Below are positions 34,708-47,499 of a DNA stretch of 64,000 nt, piece by piece; the first letter of the stretch is position 1; each line of letters opens with the position of its first letter. Source of the stretch: Garcia nutans. Taxonomy: Eukaryota; Streptophyta; Magnoliopsida; Malpighiales; Euphorbiaceae. The position numbers were made by a program, and so were the translations under genes. Location of the stretch: positions 3,720,001 through 3,784,000 of the forward strand of contig CANTUV010000072.1 of NCBI GenBank assembly GCA_947685225.1, given 5' to 3'. Below the pieces are notes generated by a model. It had not been told where the DNA came from and made no database searches. It worked only from the letters and a program-made list of their open reading frames with translations.

Positions 34708-36461
34708 AGGACGAATTAAACCAAATTGGGGGAGGAAAAAAAATACATAGTGACTTTAGGATTTGAAACCAAATCAAGGAAGGAAAAGGAAAAACTTAAT
34801 TCAATTGATATTAATAGCAGCAGTAGCACAGAAAAAGAAAAAAAGGAGAATCAAAGCTTGTCTTTGGAGCTAGTTCATCCAAGAAGAGTTATTTTTTGGA
34901 GAATCAACAAAAGAAGGTATGTTTTAATTCTTTTGATTTATGTTTTACAATAGCAAAATCCACAAAATTTAAGTTTTTTTTAAATCAAAATCTTAGAGCT
35001 TTAATTTAATTTTTCCAAGATTAGAACATTAAAAACGTGACTTTCTTTTCTAAAAGGACTCAAAATTGTTATTTTTTTTCTTCTTAAAAATCTTTAAACT
35101 TTAATTGAACATATTTTTCAAAACCAAAATAAAATTCTGTTTTATTTAAGATTTTAAAGTAGGCTCTTTTTCACTCAAAAAACCTTAAAAAAACATCTTT
35201 TCTACTTATAAAAACTTCAATCCATGTGTTTAAATTCATAAAATCTCATAAAATATCAAATTGCTTTTTTAAAACCCTAAAATTATACTTTAGCCGAGAA
35301 TCCAATTTCAAAGCCTAAAATCCAAAAATCATCTTTTAAACCTAAAATAATGAACCCTAACCCTTTAAAACCTTAAACCCTAACTTTTTCTAAACTTTAA
35401 ACCCTTTAAAACATAAAAAACATAAGAACATAAAAAACTCAAAAAAGTCACAGTAGCTTAAATCATTATTTAAAATCATGAATTAAAAATATTTCAAAAG
35501 TGTCTAAAACTCAAGTTTTATTATTTCATCATTCAAATCTTAATTTGTTTAATCAAAGTGTCTTGCCAACCTTTAAAAAAACATAAAACCTAATCTATTC
35601 TAATTACCTAAAAAGTCACAGTAGCTTAAACTTTAGAATTTCCAAAGCCTTAACACATGAGATAAATAACCCTAAATAGAAATAGTAGCTATACTTGAAC
35701 TTTTATTTGTTTTATTCAATTCCATATTTATTTATACCTTGATTTATTTCTTATGCTTTAATTTATTTAATTTAATACTTGATTTATTTAATTTATCATG
35801 GATGGATGTTTGTTTTATATTTTGGTTAATAGCTTTAATGAATGATTCATTTATTATGGATGATTATTTACTTTTATCAATCAATTAGACTTCCAAAAGT
35901 TGTAAGAGGTATGTTTCCACTTAGTGGGTACTTCATTAGTTAAACATCATGTAATTTAATTTTCTTTTCTATTTTAGAACCTTTGTAAAGGGCAAGTTTC
36001 TACCTTTTGGTGGATGTCCTATCTAGGCATGTGATGTAAGGACATGTTTCTATCCTTGGATGGGTGTCCATTTATTTGTTTTGTTTTGTTTGGACATTGC
36101 TTTGATTTTAATACAATGATGCTTTCTTGTTATTGTATGTAGTATGGATAATGTTATTGTACTTAAGAATTTTATAATATTAAGACCTGTAAAGGAGGCC
36201 GGTTCCAATGAACCGGGCATTGTGGGGGTACTGGGCCATTTCTCACCTTCCCCACACGTACCCAACTTTCCGAACCCATTAGGGGGTTGGGGATTCCTTA
36301 GGAATCGATTCATCCACCCCTTTCTTTTTTCCCGGCCCGTCCGGGTGGCGACTCCATTTTCTCCGGACTTAGGTCCGTGTTCTCTAAGGCCTCTAGCCTA
36401 AACAGTGCCGAAGTCTTAAGAACCATTCCACCGGGAGTGGGGGCAAAAATCCCTGCTCACA

Positions 36462-36781
36462 ATATGGATAATATTGTTATATTTAAGAATTTTATAATAT
36501 TAAGATCTGTAAAGGAAGTCGATTCTAATGAACCGGGCTTTGTGGGGGTGCTGGGCCATTTCTCACAATCGTGAACATGTATCCAACTTTTTGAACCGAT
36601 TAAAGGGTTGGGGATTCCTTATGAATCGAGTCATTCACTTCTTTCTTTTTCCCAGCCCGTCTGGGTGGCGACTCCATTTTGTCTGGGCTTCGGCCCGTGT
36701 TTTCTAAGGCCCCGAGCCTAAATAGTGCCGAAGTAGCAAGAACCATTCCACCAGGAGTGGAGGCGAAAATCTCCTCTCACA
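36462..36781 (+). mobile_element. Terminal fragment of an older Tat/Ogre-like LTR
   Basis: This 320-bp stretch repeats 36143..36461 with many substitutions and ends CTCTCACA. The divergence is too high for a recent tandem duplication, so it is read as the remnant of an older related LTR into which E inserted. No primer site follows, so it would be a 3' or solo LTR. Confidence 0.6.
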
Positions 36782-37408
36782 GGTAGCTTTGGTGATCCCA
36801 TTCCTCATGTTTACCATTGTCCCAAGACTTCAGTTTTTCAACACTTGTATAATTTCTAAATAGTCAAGTGTGCCCCTGTCTCTACCTCTAATAAGTGTAT
36901 GTGATCCACCGATTGATTTACTTAGTTACTCTTTCTTGCCATTGGAGTTCCCATCTCTAAAGCCTTATCAGACTTTCGATCTATCCCTTGTTTTTGTCGA
37001 TTGAAGAAAGAATTATATGGTCTCATCAAGCAAGCAAGAAAAAGCCCTTTCTATGTTATTTGTAACATGCAAGAAAATGGATGTGCTAACGAGTAACAAC
37101 TTTCCCGCAGCTCAATCAGTTGCTTGTTGCTTTTGAGCCAGAGGGTAGTCAAGTAATCTATGAAGGTTAAATCATACTTGTGTTAAGTAAGCAGAATAGT
37201 CAAGCCAGAGAGGAAAAAAAAAGCAAGAATCGGTTTTCATTTGATCGACAAAATCAATCGTACTTTCACTACTGTGGACCAGCTTTCATAAAGCACCTTT
37301 GGCAGCAGCTACTATTGGGATCCAGTTCCAAGATCAATTCAATAATGAAACTCTTCAAGCAATGATCTTATCCATGTCATTCTCTTGACATGATATAAAA
37401 GATGACTT

Positions 37409-37654
37409 TCAAGAGTCACTTAGCCCCTTGACCTCTTCTCTAAAAAAGACACTGTGTGGCAAGTCGATCAAAGTCAGCATAGGGAGGGAATGTTCACGAT
37501 TGTTGTAGTATGACTTTTCATTTCTTGTTTGGTCTTTCAATAAGTAGTCAATTGTAGGATCATAGTAAGACTTAACATTGATTGAAGCAACTGTTATAGA
37601 GAAGGCACCAGTCATACCTGCAAGCACCAGGTAGTATGCAGCGACAATTTTCAA
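37409..37654 (-). CDS. Short unrecognised open frame in mitochondrial-like DNA
   Basis: 81 codons starting MKIVAAYYLVLAGMTGAFSI, with a hydrophobic N-terminus followed by a polar Tyr- and Asn-rich part. I recognise no family. It may be a fragment of a mitochondrial or plasmid-derived reading frame, or chance. It has no upstream signal that I can identify. Confidence 0.15.
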   Translation of the reverse strand: MKIVAAYYLVLAGMTGAFSITVASINVKSYYDPTIDYLLKDQTRNEKSYYNNREHSLPMLTLIDLPHSVFFREEVKGLSDS

Positions 37655-40600
37655 TCATATAATGTGTATTCGTAGTCTGAATTTTAGTGGTAGTCAGTTA
37701 CCCTCATTCTCCTCTTTTCATTTCCCTATTGAGTAAGGGTTGGTGTTTGCAAAAATGTCGAGCCAATGGGGTCAGGTACTAGTAGTGACAATGTCAAAGG
37801 GGGGGAGTTGGACACTAGTTGTGCTAGTCGAATGACCCAACTAGACTTAGTTAGCCTGAATAAATTTATGGTTCTAGAGGACTCTGAATAAGAAGAGGCA
37901 AAGATGGCAGATCTAGGCACTGTGAAACCATAAGAGATTGCTCAGGATGAGTGTCTGGGTAACAAATCTGAGAAGGGTGTAGTTAAGGTCTGATTTTAAT
38001 GAGCGAGAAGAGTGATTTGGCCCATAGAAGTGAGGATCTAAAAGAGAAGTTTGAGACTGGCTCATCAATGGTTTGCAGGAGGAGTAGAGTGATTCATGGG
38101 AATTAGAGATTGCTCATTCGCTAAAGTCATGTCTTCCTACCCGTTGATTCAGTACATTCTTATCCCCTTCCTTAACAAGTTTGATCAATCTTCCTTACCT
38201 CTAATGGTTGGTATTAAACAACCAGGTGGGGGGTTAGAATGGGATCTATCACATTCCATCATATATGACAAGCACATTGACCCCCTTCCCGGGTCCATGA
38301 ATAGAAATATGTTTCGCTTTTTCCATGATGAATAACTACCCTCTAAAGGATGAAAGAAGGATCAAAGCATCCTGAATGAGCTTTCTTGAATGGATAAAGA
38401 AAAGAGTAAATTGAATAGTAAATAAGATCGAATAATTAAAAGAAAGAGAGAATAAGGAATGTGTCTTCAACTACCTTTGAGATATTTCAATGTAATGTTG
38501 CTTCCTGACTTCTTTCCTCTGGCCTACCCTCGCTCTCTGAAGGATTTGCCTTCGCTCTGTCGAGCTTACTACTTCTCTTTTTCCTTCGTCGAACTCTGTT
38601 AAAGCCCTCCCTTCTACCTTGTGGGAGTCCTTGTTTGGATAAAGCCCTAGTCCTTGGCTTGGTACATGCCTGCTTTTGAGAGTGATTCTGCTAGTTCCCT
38701 AAGAGGCCTCATTTTTCTTCGTTAGCATTTTTGAAAGGCTCAAACCGAATGGTCAAAGGCTAGGAGTCTTAATGTGAATACTGGGGGTTTGTCAATAGAA
38801 GTGGGGAAGCCACCCAATGAACCATATAGACAGATTAGTAGGTACAACACTTACCATAGTATGGGGTATAGATTGACTTACTATTCTATTCGAAGTGGAT
38901 GACTACCTAAATTAGAATGAGGATTCAATATTTCATGATAGTTATCATAGGTTAAAAGGGATGGGCCAATAGCAAGGTAGAAGTTTCATACAAAGGCACC
39001 TTGAACAGGTGGGAAAAGACTTTTAAAGTGGAGGAAAACCAATCTCAAAAGGAAAATCCAGATGAAAGGGCAAATTCCTTTGGTTATTGCTTAGCTGACT
39101 AAGGGCGGATGGGGCGGGCAAAGAGAGCAGTATTGTTATAGGTTTGATTAATCAATGTTGGTATCTCAGTCACAAATTTATTTTATCTTGTCCTAATACC
39201 CCTTGGTGGATTAAGCTTTTTACTTAAAAAACCCCAAGAATACCCTATTGAGCAAGAGTTGTTGTTTCATCAAAATCTTTTCAAAAAGTATGTGTGAAAA
39301 TGAGTATGTGACTAGAACCAACTTCATTGCCTCAAGCATGGCAGTAGGTGAAGGCGAAGCGAAAGTAAAAGAGGTAGTAAGAGAATGGGTACTAGATGAG
39401 GACACTTTTTTCCTTGTTGACCTTTCCTATGTTGTCTGTTCTGTGCTAGCTAGGGGCTAAGTCTTGGTGCTTTTCTTTGAGTAAGGCTAGTAGGATCTTG
39501 AAGTGACTAAACTCCCTTTCTCAGTGAAGGAAGCTAAGCAAGTCTTGATGTCTTAAAATATGGAATGCCAAGTGCAAGATACATCGAAGGAAGGCTATCA
39601 AGGAAGCTAACAAATAGTAGTAAGTAAGTTTCTATTTCATTAGAAGTCAGTATAGTCCAAAGAGTTAGAGCAAGGCAATCTAAATTGGTGGGTATACTAC
39701 TTGGCTTAAAATCACTTTATTCTATCCTTACTCTCTTACTCTATCCTTATTTTCAAACCTAGCTTACAGACACGAGTCTTTACTGCTTTACAACCTTACT
39801 GACTCTCTCACTAGAACTAGTGTACTGACTATTAGGTAGACTTTTCATCTAAACTGACTTATAATGAAATATAGGTATTAAATATAGGAGTCATTACCTC
39901 TATCATCGGTAAAAGAGTACAAGGTATATTGACTAAAAATTTATTTCTGCCTTGATTGGTTGCTTAACCAAATTGACTTTCTCTCTGGTTCACTTTACCA
40001 TCCTTAGTAGCTAGGCCTGCTAGCATCTTTGTTAGTCTTGTCAGACAAGGAGCTCTACTAGGTAAGCTTGACTATAGGAAATTAACTTATTAAAGAATGA
40101 CGTAGATAGACTAACTATAATAAAAGTAGTAGGAGTTCCAGAAAATTCTTCATTTATGAAAAATTTGATACCAAGTAAAAGCGAGCTAGCTCTTGGTGCT
40201 ATAGTTAAAGTAAAAGAGTAGGAATTTTATAATCAAAGGACCTAACTTCTTCTTCATACTTTACTGTAATTGAATCCCTTGTTGGGAGGGCTTTATTAGT
40301 GGGAGTAGCAGCAGTTGTGCTAGGCTGAAGAGTGAAATGAAAGAGTCATTTAGAAGAAAGCTCCTGGCTCGGTCAGGGTGGTGGTTAAGAGGCCTACCTC
40401 AGAATATCACCCTATGGTATCACCTAGCGTCTCTATGTTGTGGTATTCCCTTGTAACCCAAGATAGGCAGGAGTAGTGAACATATGCAACATTTGGTTTA
40501 TCAGGGGTGAATTGGTGAATAGAATACCTTCTGGCCCTAATAGAGTAGAGCAAGTTCTCCCTTCCTTTGCTTGAAGGTAGTCTCATTGAATTCCTTTCAA

Positions 40601-42067
40601 AACCCATAGGTTATTAAAAAAGATTTATCAATGCCTTAGGTGATTATGCTCTTTGACAGTTTGATCTTTCATTGCAAATCACCCAGCATTGGATTAAGAC
40701 ATGCACTCGAGGTATGATTTATACACGGATTCATTCCTAAAAAAGGAAGAATAGAATACTCCTTACCATCCTTTCCCAAAAGCTAAGCCCTTTTTTATTA
40801 CGTCAAAGGCACGTATATCATGCTTATCTTGATCCCTTTTCAGATAAACAATGCCTACCCCTTACCCCTTACTTTCTATCGATATGGGCTAGCAGATTCT
40901 AGGTGTAAATAAAACTCTAAAAGCACCCTAATTACCTTTGACTAGCTAGCAGTGCTTTTTGGGCCATAACTATAGGGAAAACCATGGAGAGGCAAACTTT
41001 AACTTACCATATCTTAATGAGGACTTCTCCTATCAACCCTTCTCTAGGGTTGACCCATCTAGTCAATCTGATAGAGAAGGGTGGTGAGAGGAACATAAGG
41101 TCAAATCCATGCTCCATTTCAAGGTCTCTGAGCAGAAGAGTGGCTGATAGGTGCCCAGGCCCGGACATTATTCCTTTCTCCTCCTCTAGTTGTTGGTGAG
41201 GGGCAATCGACTGATCCTTGAAACCACATTTGTTGATAAGTATACGGATAGATAGATAGCAACTCTTTCTCTCGATGGCCAGGCACATAAAGAGAATATG
41301 CTTTCATCAGAATATCCAAACTTCAAAAGCAAGAGACAAAGAGGCAATAAGTTCATTTCTAGACCATAGGTCACATAATGGATTGAATCAAAGGGAGAAC
41401 CGCCCCCCATCCTAATCTATCAATGAACCAGCAGTTAAAGACAAACTAGCTTATTCCATTTCACTATCTAGCTAATCAAGTAGAAGGGCTTTCTTTTACT
41501 TTTTAAGTAAGTAAGTTCGGAAGAAAGGATTAAGCCAGTTGGTCCCGGGGCTTCTTCAACCATATTTAGGAATGAGACTAAATAAAGGGTTAGATTCATA
41601 TGCTTAGGGAAGTTCCAGTCAAGTAACTATCAATCCATCCAGTAGAGAATTCAACTAAGAGGGGTAGGTCAGTTGGCTCCATTCCAGACGCTTATCCAAC
41701 CAAGTCCCTCGAAGGAAGGGAAGGCCTAGAAGTAGATAAAGGATTAGCCTTGCCTTATTAGAGAAGGGAAATACACTAGGGAACAAGTATGAATTGCTTA
41801 CAATGCAAGCGGCCCTAGCTAATATAGTTGCGAGCTCCCTCTTTCAAAGCAAGAAAAGAAAAAAAGGATAAACATTGATTGATTAACCAAACGAGAGGGT
41901 TTGTATGCAATAGAGACAGGGAAAGAAAATAAAAGAACTCACAAGGGAACAATAACTTTCTTGCGTGCTTGCTTGCTGATTCTGCTCTTGACTATTCAGG
42001 GGGCTATCCCTCCATGATTTCCTCATCAAGCTTTCATATCATCGAAGGTATCACCTTCTTGGATAGT

Positions 42068-42072
42068 AGGGG
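42068..42072. repeat. Target-site duplication of element F (partner 59397..59401)
   Basis: AGGGG occurs directly outside both ends of F. This joins the mitochondrial-like sequence on the two sides. Confidence 0.92.
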
Positions 42073-44011
42073 TGTGAGCAAAGATTTTTGCCCCCACTCC
42101 TGGTGGAATGGTTCTTAAGACTTCAGCACTATTTAGGCTCGGGGCTTTAGAGAACACGGACCTAGGTCTAGAGAAAATGGAGTCGCCACCCGGATGGGCC
42201 GGGAAAAAAGAAAGGGGTGGATGATTCGATTCCTAAGGAATCCCCAACCCCCTAATGGGTTCGGAATGTTGGGTACGTGTGGGTAAGGTGAGAAATGTCC
42301 CAGCACCCCCACAATGCCCGTTTCATTGGAACCGACCCCCTTTACAGATCTTAATATTATAAAGTTCTTAGGTATAGCAATATTATCCATATTACACACA
42401 ACAATTGAAATAAAGCATTGTTAGATTAAAATCAAAGCAATGTCCAAGGAAAACAAATAAATGGACACCCATCCGAAGATGAAAACATGCCCTTACATCA
42501 TTCATGTCTAAACTAATAGGACACCCACCAAAAAGTAGAAACATGTCCTTTACATTGGTTTAAAATATAAGCAATTTAAATTACATAGAACTTAATTAAT
42601 GAAGTACCCACAAAGTGGAAACATACCTCTTACAACACTTGGAGATCAAAATAAATTGATAAAAATAAATAACCATTCATAATAAATAAATCATTCATCA
42701 AAGATATTAAAAAAAATATAAAATAAACATTCATCCATGATAAATTAAATAAAGCATTGCAAATAAAATCAAAGCATATAATGAACTACATAATTAAATA
42801 TAGTAAGCAAAGATATAAATTAGGGTTATTGTTTCTATTTAACACTCTTTAATTAATATTTAAGATTTTGGGATTTTAATATATCAAGGTTCATGCTACT
42901 GTAAGTTTTAAAGGAATTGAAATGGATTAAAGTTTTATAATTTAAGAGATTGATAAAGTTCTTTGATTAACCAAATTAGTGTTTGAGGGGTAAAATCATG
43001 AAATTAGGGTTTGGATACTTTAAAACATTAGGTTTATGATTATTAGCTATGGGATTATTGTTTTTAGGCTTACTGTGTTTGAATTTTAATATATAGGTTT
43101 ATAAGGTTTTAGAGTTTTAAGGATTAGGGTTTAGAAATATTAAGGTTTACGGTTTTTGGGGGAGATTAGGGTTTAAGAAAACTTGGGTTTAAGGTTAGCT
43201 AGTTTGGGGTTACTGTCTTGGTTTTGAAGTTGAATTAGGGTTTTTAGTATTTCAGAGAATGTATTTGATTTTAGCATTTGGAAAAACAATTTACAGTTTT
43301 ATAAAGCTTTATGTGATTTTTAGAAGCTGTAAGGTAAATTTACGATTTTAAGGTTTTGAAAAATTGGAAAACAGATTAGGGTTTTGGGGAAAATGATTTA
43401 AGGTTTTAGAAAGTTGGAAAGTAGATTAGGGTTTTAATATTTTGAAGAAACATAAAAATAATTTTAGGGATTTTGAAAATAGAGGAGATGATTTAAGGTT
43501 TTAAGCTTTAGAAGAAGTAAGTTAGGGTTCTAAGGTTTTTAGAATGAAAAGAGACAATTTAATGGTTCAAGTTACTATAAAGAAAAAAAGAGATTATATA
43601 TTCATACATTCGTTTGTTGGATCCACCAAAAATTACTTCTTGGATGAACAAGAACAAAGGCAAGATAGTTGCCTTTGATGAATTGATTGCTTGCTTATTC
43701 TTCTCTCAAAAAGTCCGATTGTTTTCACCACCAAAAAGAATTTTTTAAAGTCCGATCTACCTTCAAAGTTTTTCCTTTGATTGTCCTCTTTTTCTATGTT
43801 GTTTTTAGTCTTATTTATAGGAATTTCAATGATTAATCTTAATTGTTTATGGAATTTATCATTAATTAGGAAAAGAAAACCGAAACCAAATAGAATTTGG
43901 TTTCGAAAAAATTGCGTTGGAAAAATTTTGTTGGCAAAAAAAAAACTGCTGCGGAAAAATTTTGCTTAAAAAAAAAACTACTGCGAGGATTGCCATGGAA
44001 ATTGTGAGCTG

Positions 44012-44016
44012 GGCGG
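44012..44016. repeat. Target-site duplication of element G (partner 50280..50284)
   Basis: GGCGG flanks G on both sides. F's other LTR has an uninterrupted GGGCGGCAT at the homologous place. Confidence 0.92.
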
Positions 44017-45460
44017 TGTAGACCTTTAATTTTTGACCCGGTCTGGTCCAATATATTTTAATTAGTCCAAAATAATTTTTGTGTTATCCGTTATTTTTTA
44101 GTCAGTCCAAAATAATTTTTATGGTATCTTAATTAATTTTAATATTTATTTTAGTAAAAAATGGTGAAATGAATAAAAATTCGAAAATAATAAAAAACAA
44201 AAATAACAAAAAAAATTGGCGACGAAAAAATCGTCGCCGAAAGTCAGTGCAGGCCCGTGGGCATTTCGCCCACAGGAATTTCCTGCGGACAAAATGGGCT
44301 ATAGGCCCGTTCCACTCGCGCTACCGCAGCCAGCTGCTGCAGTTTTTTTTTTGCCAGCGCAGTTTTTCCGCAGAAGTTGTTTTCGCCAGCGAAATTTTTC
44401 CGACACAAATTTTCGGAACCTAATACAATTAGGTTTTGGTTTCCTTTTCTTATTCAATAAAGATGCTGTGAATAATTAGGAATGAAGGATATAAAACTTC
44501 TATAAATATGGACCAAACAACACAAAAAAAGGGGAGGAGAAATAGAGACGAAATTGGACAGAGCTTGAACAAAAGTGGATCCGAATCCGTGAAGGAAATC
44601 AGCTTGAATGAAGCTGATTTTTTGAGGGAGCAAAAAAACGACTTAAGCAATTCAAAGGCAAAAAGACTTGTCTTTGATCTTGTTCATCCAAGAAGCAATT
44701 TTTGGTGAAACTTACAAAATAAGGTTTGAATTCTTAATTTCTTTTGTTTTTTTTTTCACAGTAGCTTAATCATCACTTTGTTTCTTTTAATTAAAAAATT
44801 TTAGGACCTCAATTCACTTTTTCTAAGGCTTAAAAATCTTAAATCGTGGCTTTATTTTCTAAAAGTTTAAAGATATAGCTTTATTTCTTCAAAACGCAAA
44901 ACTAAGATTTGCTTTCCAAATTATCAAAACTTTAATTTGTGTTCTGTTTCCTTCCAAAAATCCTAAAAACACCTTTTCTATTTATATAAACCTTAAATCG
45001 TTGGTCTACCTTCATAAAATTATAAAGTGATTTTTCCAAACTCTAAAAAGTAATGCATTCCCCGAAACATTAAATCAAAAATCCTAAAACTCCTAATTCA
45101 ACTTCTAAAACTCAAAATAGTAAACCCTAACCCCTTTAAAACCTTAAACCCTAATTTTTTCTAAACCCTAATCCTTTAAAACTTTAAAAACCATAAAAAC
45201 ATAAATATTTTAATTTCACACAGTAAGCTTGAAACCACAAACCAAAAGTATTTTAAAGTGTTCAAATCCTAGTTTCATGATTTCACCATTCAAACACTAA
45301 TTTGGTTAATCAAAGAACTTTATCAACCTTTTAAAACATAAAATCCTCAATCTATTTTAATTCTCTTAAAGTCACAGTAGCCAAATTCCATTAAATCCAA
45401 AACCCTAAACACATGAAATAAAGGACTCAAAATGGAAACAGTAGCTATAATTTAGATTTG
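44017..45460 (+). repeat. Element G 5' LTR, 3'-truncated
   Basis: It starts TGTAGACCTTTAATTTTTGA and has a TATA-like box at 44501..44508. From about 44603 it parallels 48675..49520 of the second LTR, then ends after ACAGTAGCTATAATTTA where that copy continues. Confidence 0.85.
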
Positions 45461-46960
45461 ATCAAAATCAAAGAAAAGGAGAAAGACCATTCAGTTCATG
45501 AAAGTTCTGTATTTGACAGTCCTACAAGAAAGAGGGACAAAATGATAAAAGAAAGGGAAGAGTAAGAAAAATGAAGAGGAAAGAAAAAAGAAAAAAAAGA
45601 AGAAAAGAAACTAATTTGGGAACCAAACTTTTTGGAAGGGCATAAACTGTCCTAATCAAGATCCAGATTAATGCCAAGAATTTGGAGTCTGGCAAGATTG
45701 CCCCCAAGCTGCCTAAAATTCAAATAAGAAATTCGTAATGTGAAGGTTTATCCATTGTGTCACATTACAAATGGCCTTCATTTAAACCAGTGTCCCTTAT
45801 AGACCCCATTTCAAGTCTATCAAAGACCTGTTGATCTCTTTTGGTAGGTAGAGTCTATAAGTGGAGATAGTTTGGATAAGCATGCATATGAGATAGACAA
45901 TATTTCAAATCAAATGAGACCTTTGGCTAAGTAATGTGTATGTGCCTATCTAAAGTGCAACAATTCTTGCTTAAATAGAAATGATTCTTGAGCTTAGTAC
46001 GGTAACTAGGGTTGTCATGTTATAGATATGTTAATTTGGAAAAATCAAGTCCTGAGGTACATTGACATTAATTAGGCAAAGCCAACATTTGATCTCAAAA
46101 TAAAAAAAAATTGTGTTTTGTCATACAAAGCCTTCGAGTTAAGGGAAGTATGTTGAACTGTCGAACTCCAAAGGACACATTGGGCAAAGGAAATGATTAT
46201 TGGCAAGGTCATGAAGAAGCTATCAATTGACATGCTGAGACATGGTTTGAAAAGGATGTATCCCTGACTCTACTGCTTAGGGTCTCCACCACTCATGTTT
46301 TCAACATCTTGAAGATAAAAGCCACAAATGCAAAGCTTTCAATCATTCTAATGCAAGACTTGAACAAGCGTCAAAAGGGAACCAATGAGAACACTTCTGC
46401 TGATCACCTTGGTCTGTGAGTCGATGGAATGACTGTATGTATTATTCATGTATATCATGTATACATGAGCATATCGCACTTTCTTGTCTTGTGTTGTCTA
46501 TTCCTTGTCAAAATGAATAGCAAACACCCTGCGAAGTAAAGAATCAAAAGAAGATATTGAATCAAGGGGGGCATGGAAAGCCTATTTGCTTGTGGAAGCT
46601 CCAATCATTTTGCAAAAGAAGAAATGCATTCTTATGCGAAGAAATAGATGGCAAAAACATCAATCAAAGCCCGCATAGAAAAATCATGGGTTTGGGCCTA
46701 GACAGGGGGCAAAGTTTCTCCTTTTCAATTTTTTAAGTTTATATACCAAATATTTTCAAACTCACTTACAAATATTTTGCCACACAGGGGGGGCAAGAAG
46801 AGGATATAAGGTCCAATTAAAAATAGCTGAATTTTTGCAAAGGAAGAACAAAAAGAATGGAACATTAGAGCTATCAAAAGAATGATGACGCAAATGACAA
46901 AAGATCAGTCTAGCTAGAAGAGCTGAAGCCAATATAAGACTTAATCTCAAAGGATGAAGA
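45461..46960 (+). mobile_element. Element G internal non-coding region
   Basis: It matches the reverse complement of F around 52260..53520, including the purine-rich run at 45540..45610 and the block around GGTACATTGACATTAATT. No reading frame with recognised similarity. Confidence 0.75.
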
Positions 46961-47440
46961 TCCATTTGCAAGGTTGAAGACCCGATCTCAAAGGATGAAG
47001 ATCCATTTTCAAGGGTGAAGACCCGATCTCAAGGGATGAAGATCCATTTGCAAGGGTGAAGACCCGATCTCAAGGGATGAAGATCCATTTGCAAGGGTGA
47101 AGACCCGATCTCAAAGGATGAGGATCCACTTACAAGGGTGAAGACCCAATCTCAAAGGATGAAGATCCACTTACAAGGGTGAAGACCCGATTTTAAAGGG
47201 TGAAGATCAATATTTTCAAGGGTGAAGACCTGATCTCAAAGGATGAAGATCCATTTGCAAGGGTGAAGACCCGATCTCAAAGGATGAAGATCCATTCACA
47301 AGGGTGAAGACCCGATCTCAAAGGATGAAGATCCATTTTTCAAGGGTAAAGACCCGATGTCAAAAGATGAAGATTCATTTTCAAGGATGAAGACCCGATC
47401 TCAAAGGATGAAGATCCATTTTTGAGGGTGAAAAATCACA
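46961..47440 (+). repeat. GAAGATCCA / GAAGACCCGATC tandem array in G
   Basis: About eleven units of roughly 41 bp. Each pairs AAGGATGAAGATCCATTTNCA with AGGGTGAAGACCCGATCTCA. It is the same family as F's array at 51785..52075 (inverted). Confidence 0.88.
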
Positions 47441-47499
47441 ATGCATAGAATAACTGGAGTAGTCAGATTTCTCAAATGATAAAAGGTCAGTCAAGCTCA

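Larger units (their letters stand above)
33615..36461 (+). mobile_element. Element E: 3' end of a Tat/Ogre-like LTR retrotransposon (truncated by the window)
   Basis: Visible parts are the 3'UTR array, the polypurine tract at 34143..34156 and the 3' LTR starting TGTAGACCC. Its coding region and 5' LTR lie left of the window. The LTR is related to those of F, G and H. Lineage is inferred from LTR ends, the 3'UTR arrays, and the Tat/Ogre-type primer site and gag in its relative F. Confidence 0.8.
34157..36461 (+). repeat. Element E 3' LTR
   Basis: It starts TGTAGACCCTTAATTTTTGA and ends CTGCTCACA, 2305 bp, close to the 2255 bp of F's intact LTR. It contains a 43-bp near-perfect palindrome (34461..34503), a TATA-like box (34700..34707), several CCCTAA words and, near the end, a primer-site-like TGGCGACTCCA (36346..36356). 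An alternative reading extends it to 36781 with an internal 320-bp duplication. Confidence 0.8.
36782..42072. other. Plant mitochondrial-like intergenic DNA (putative NUMT), part 1
   Basis: Composition changes sharply here. The AT-rich LTR style gives way to more balanced sequence full of short purine or pyrimidine runs and words such as AAGCAAGCAAG, GAAAGAAAG and CTTGCTTGCT, typical of plant mitochondrial spacer. No mitochondrial gene, tRNA or rRNA is recognised. Open frames are short; the best looking is 37409..37654 on the minus strand, without known similarity. The stretch resumes at 59402 once element F is removed. Confidence 0.5.

Noticed and set aside
38096..38335. 79-codon plus-strand frame in mitochondrial-like DNA
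   Set aside because: No recognised family, no conserved neighbour and many similar-size frames nearby; kept only as part of the mitochondrial-like stretch.
41004..41410. Overlapping short frames on both strands near 41 kb
   Set aside because: Mutual shadows with no recognisable motif; no support for a gene.
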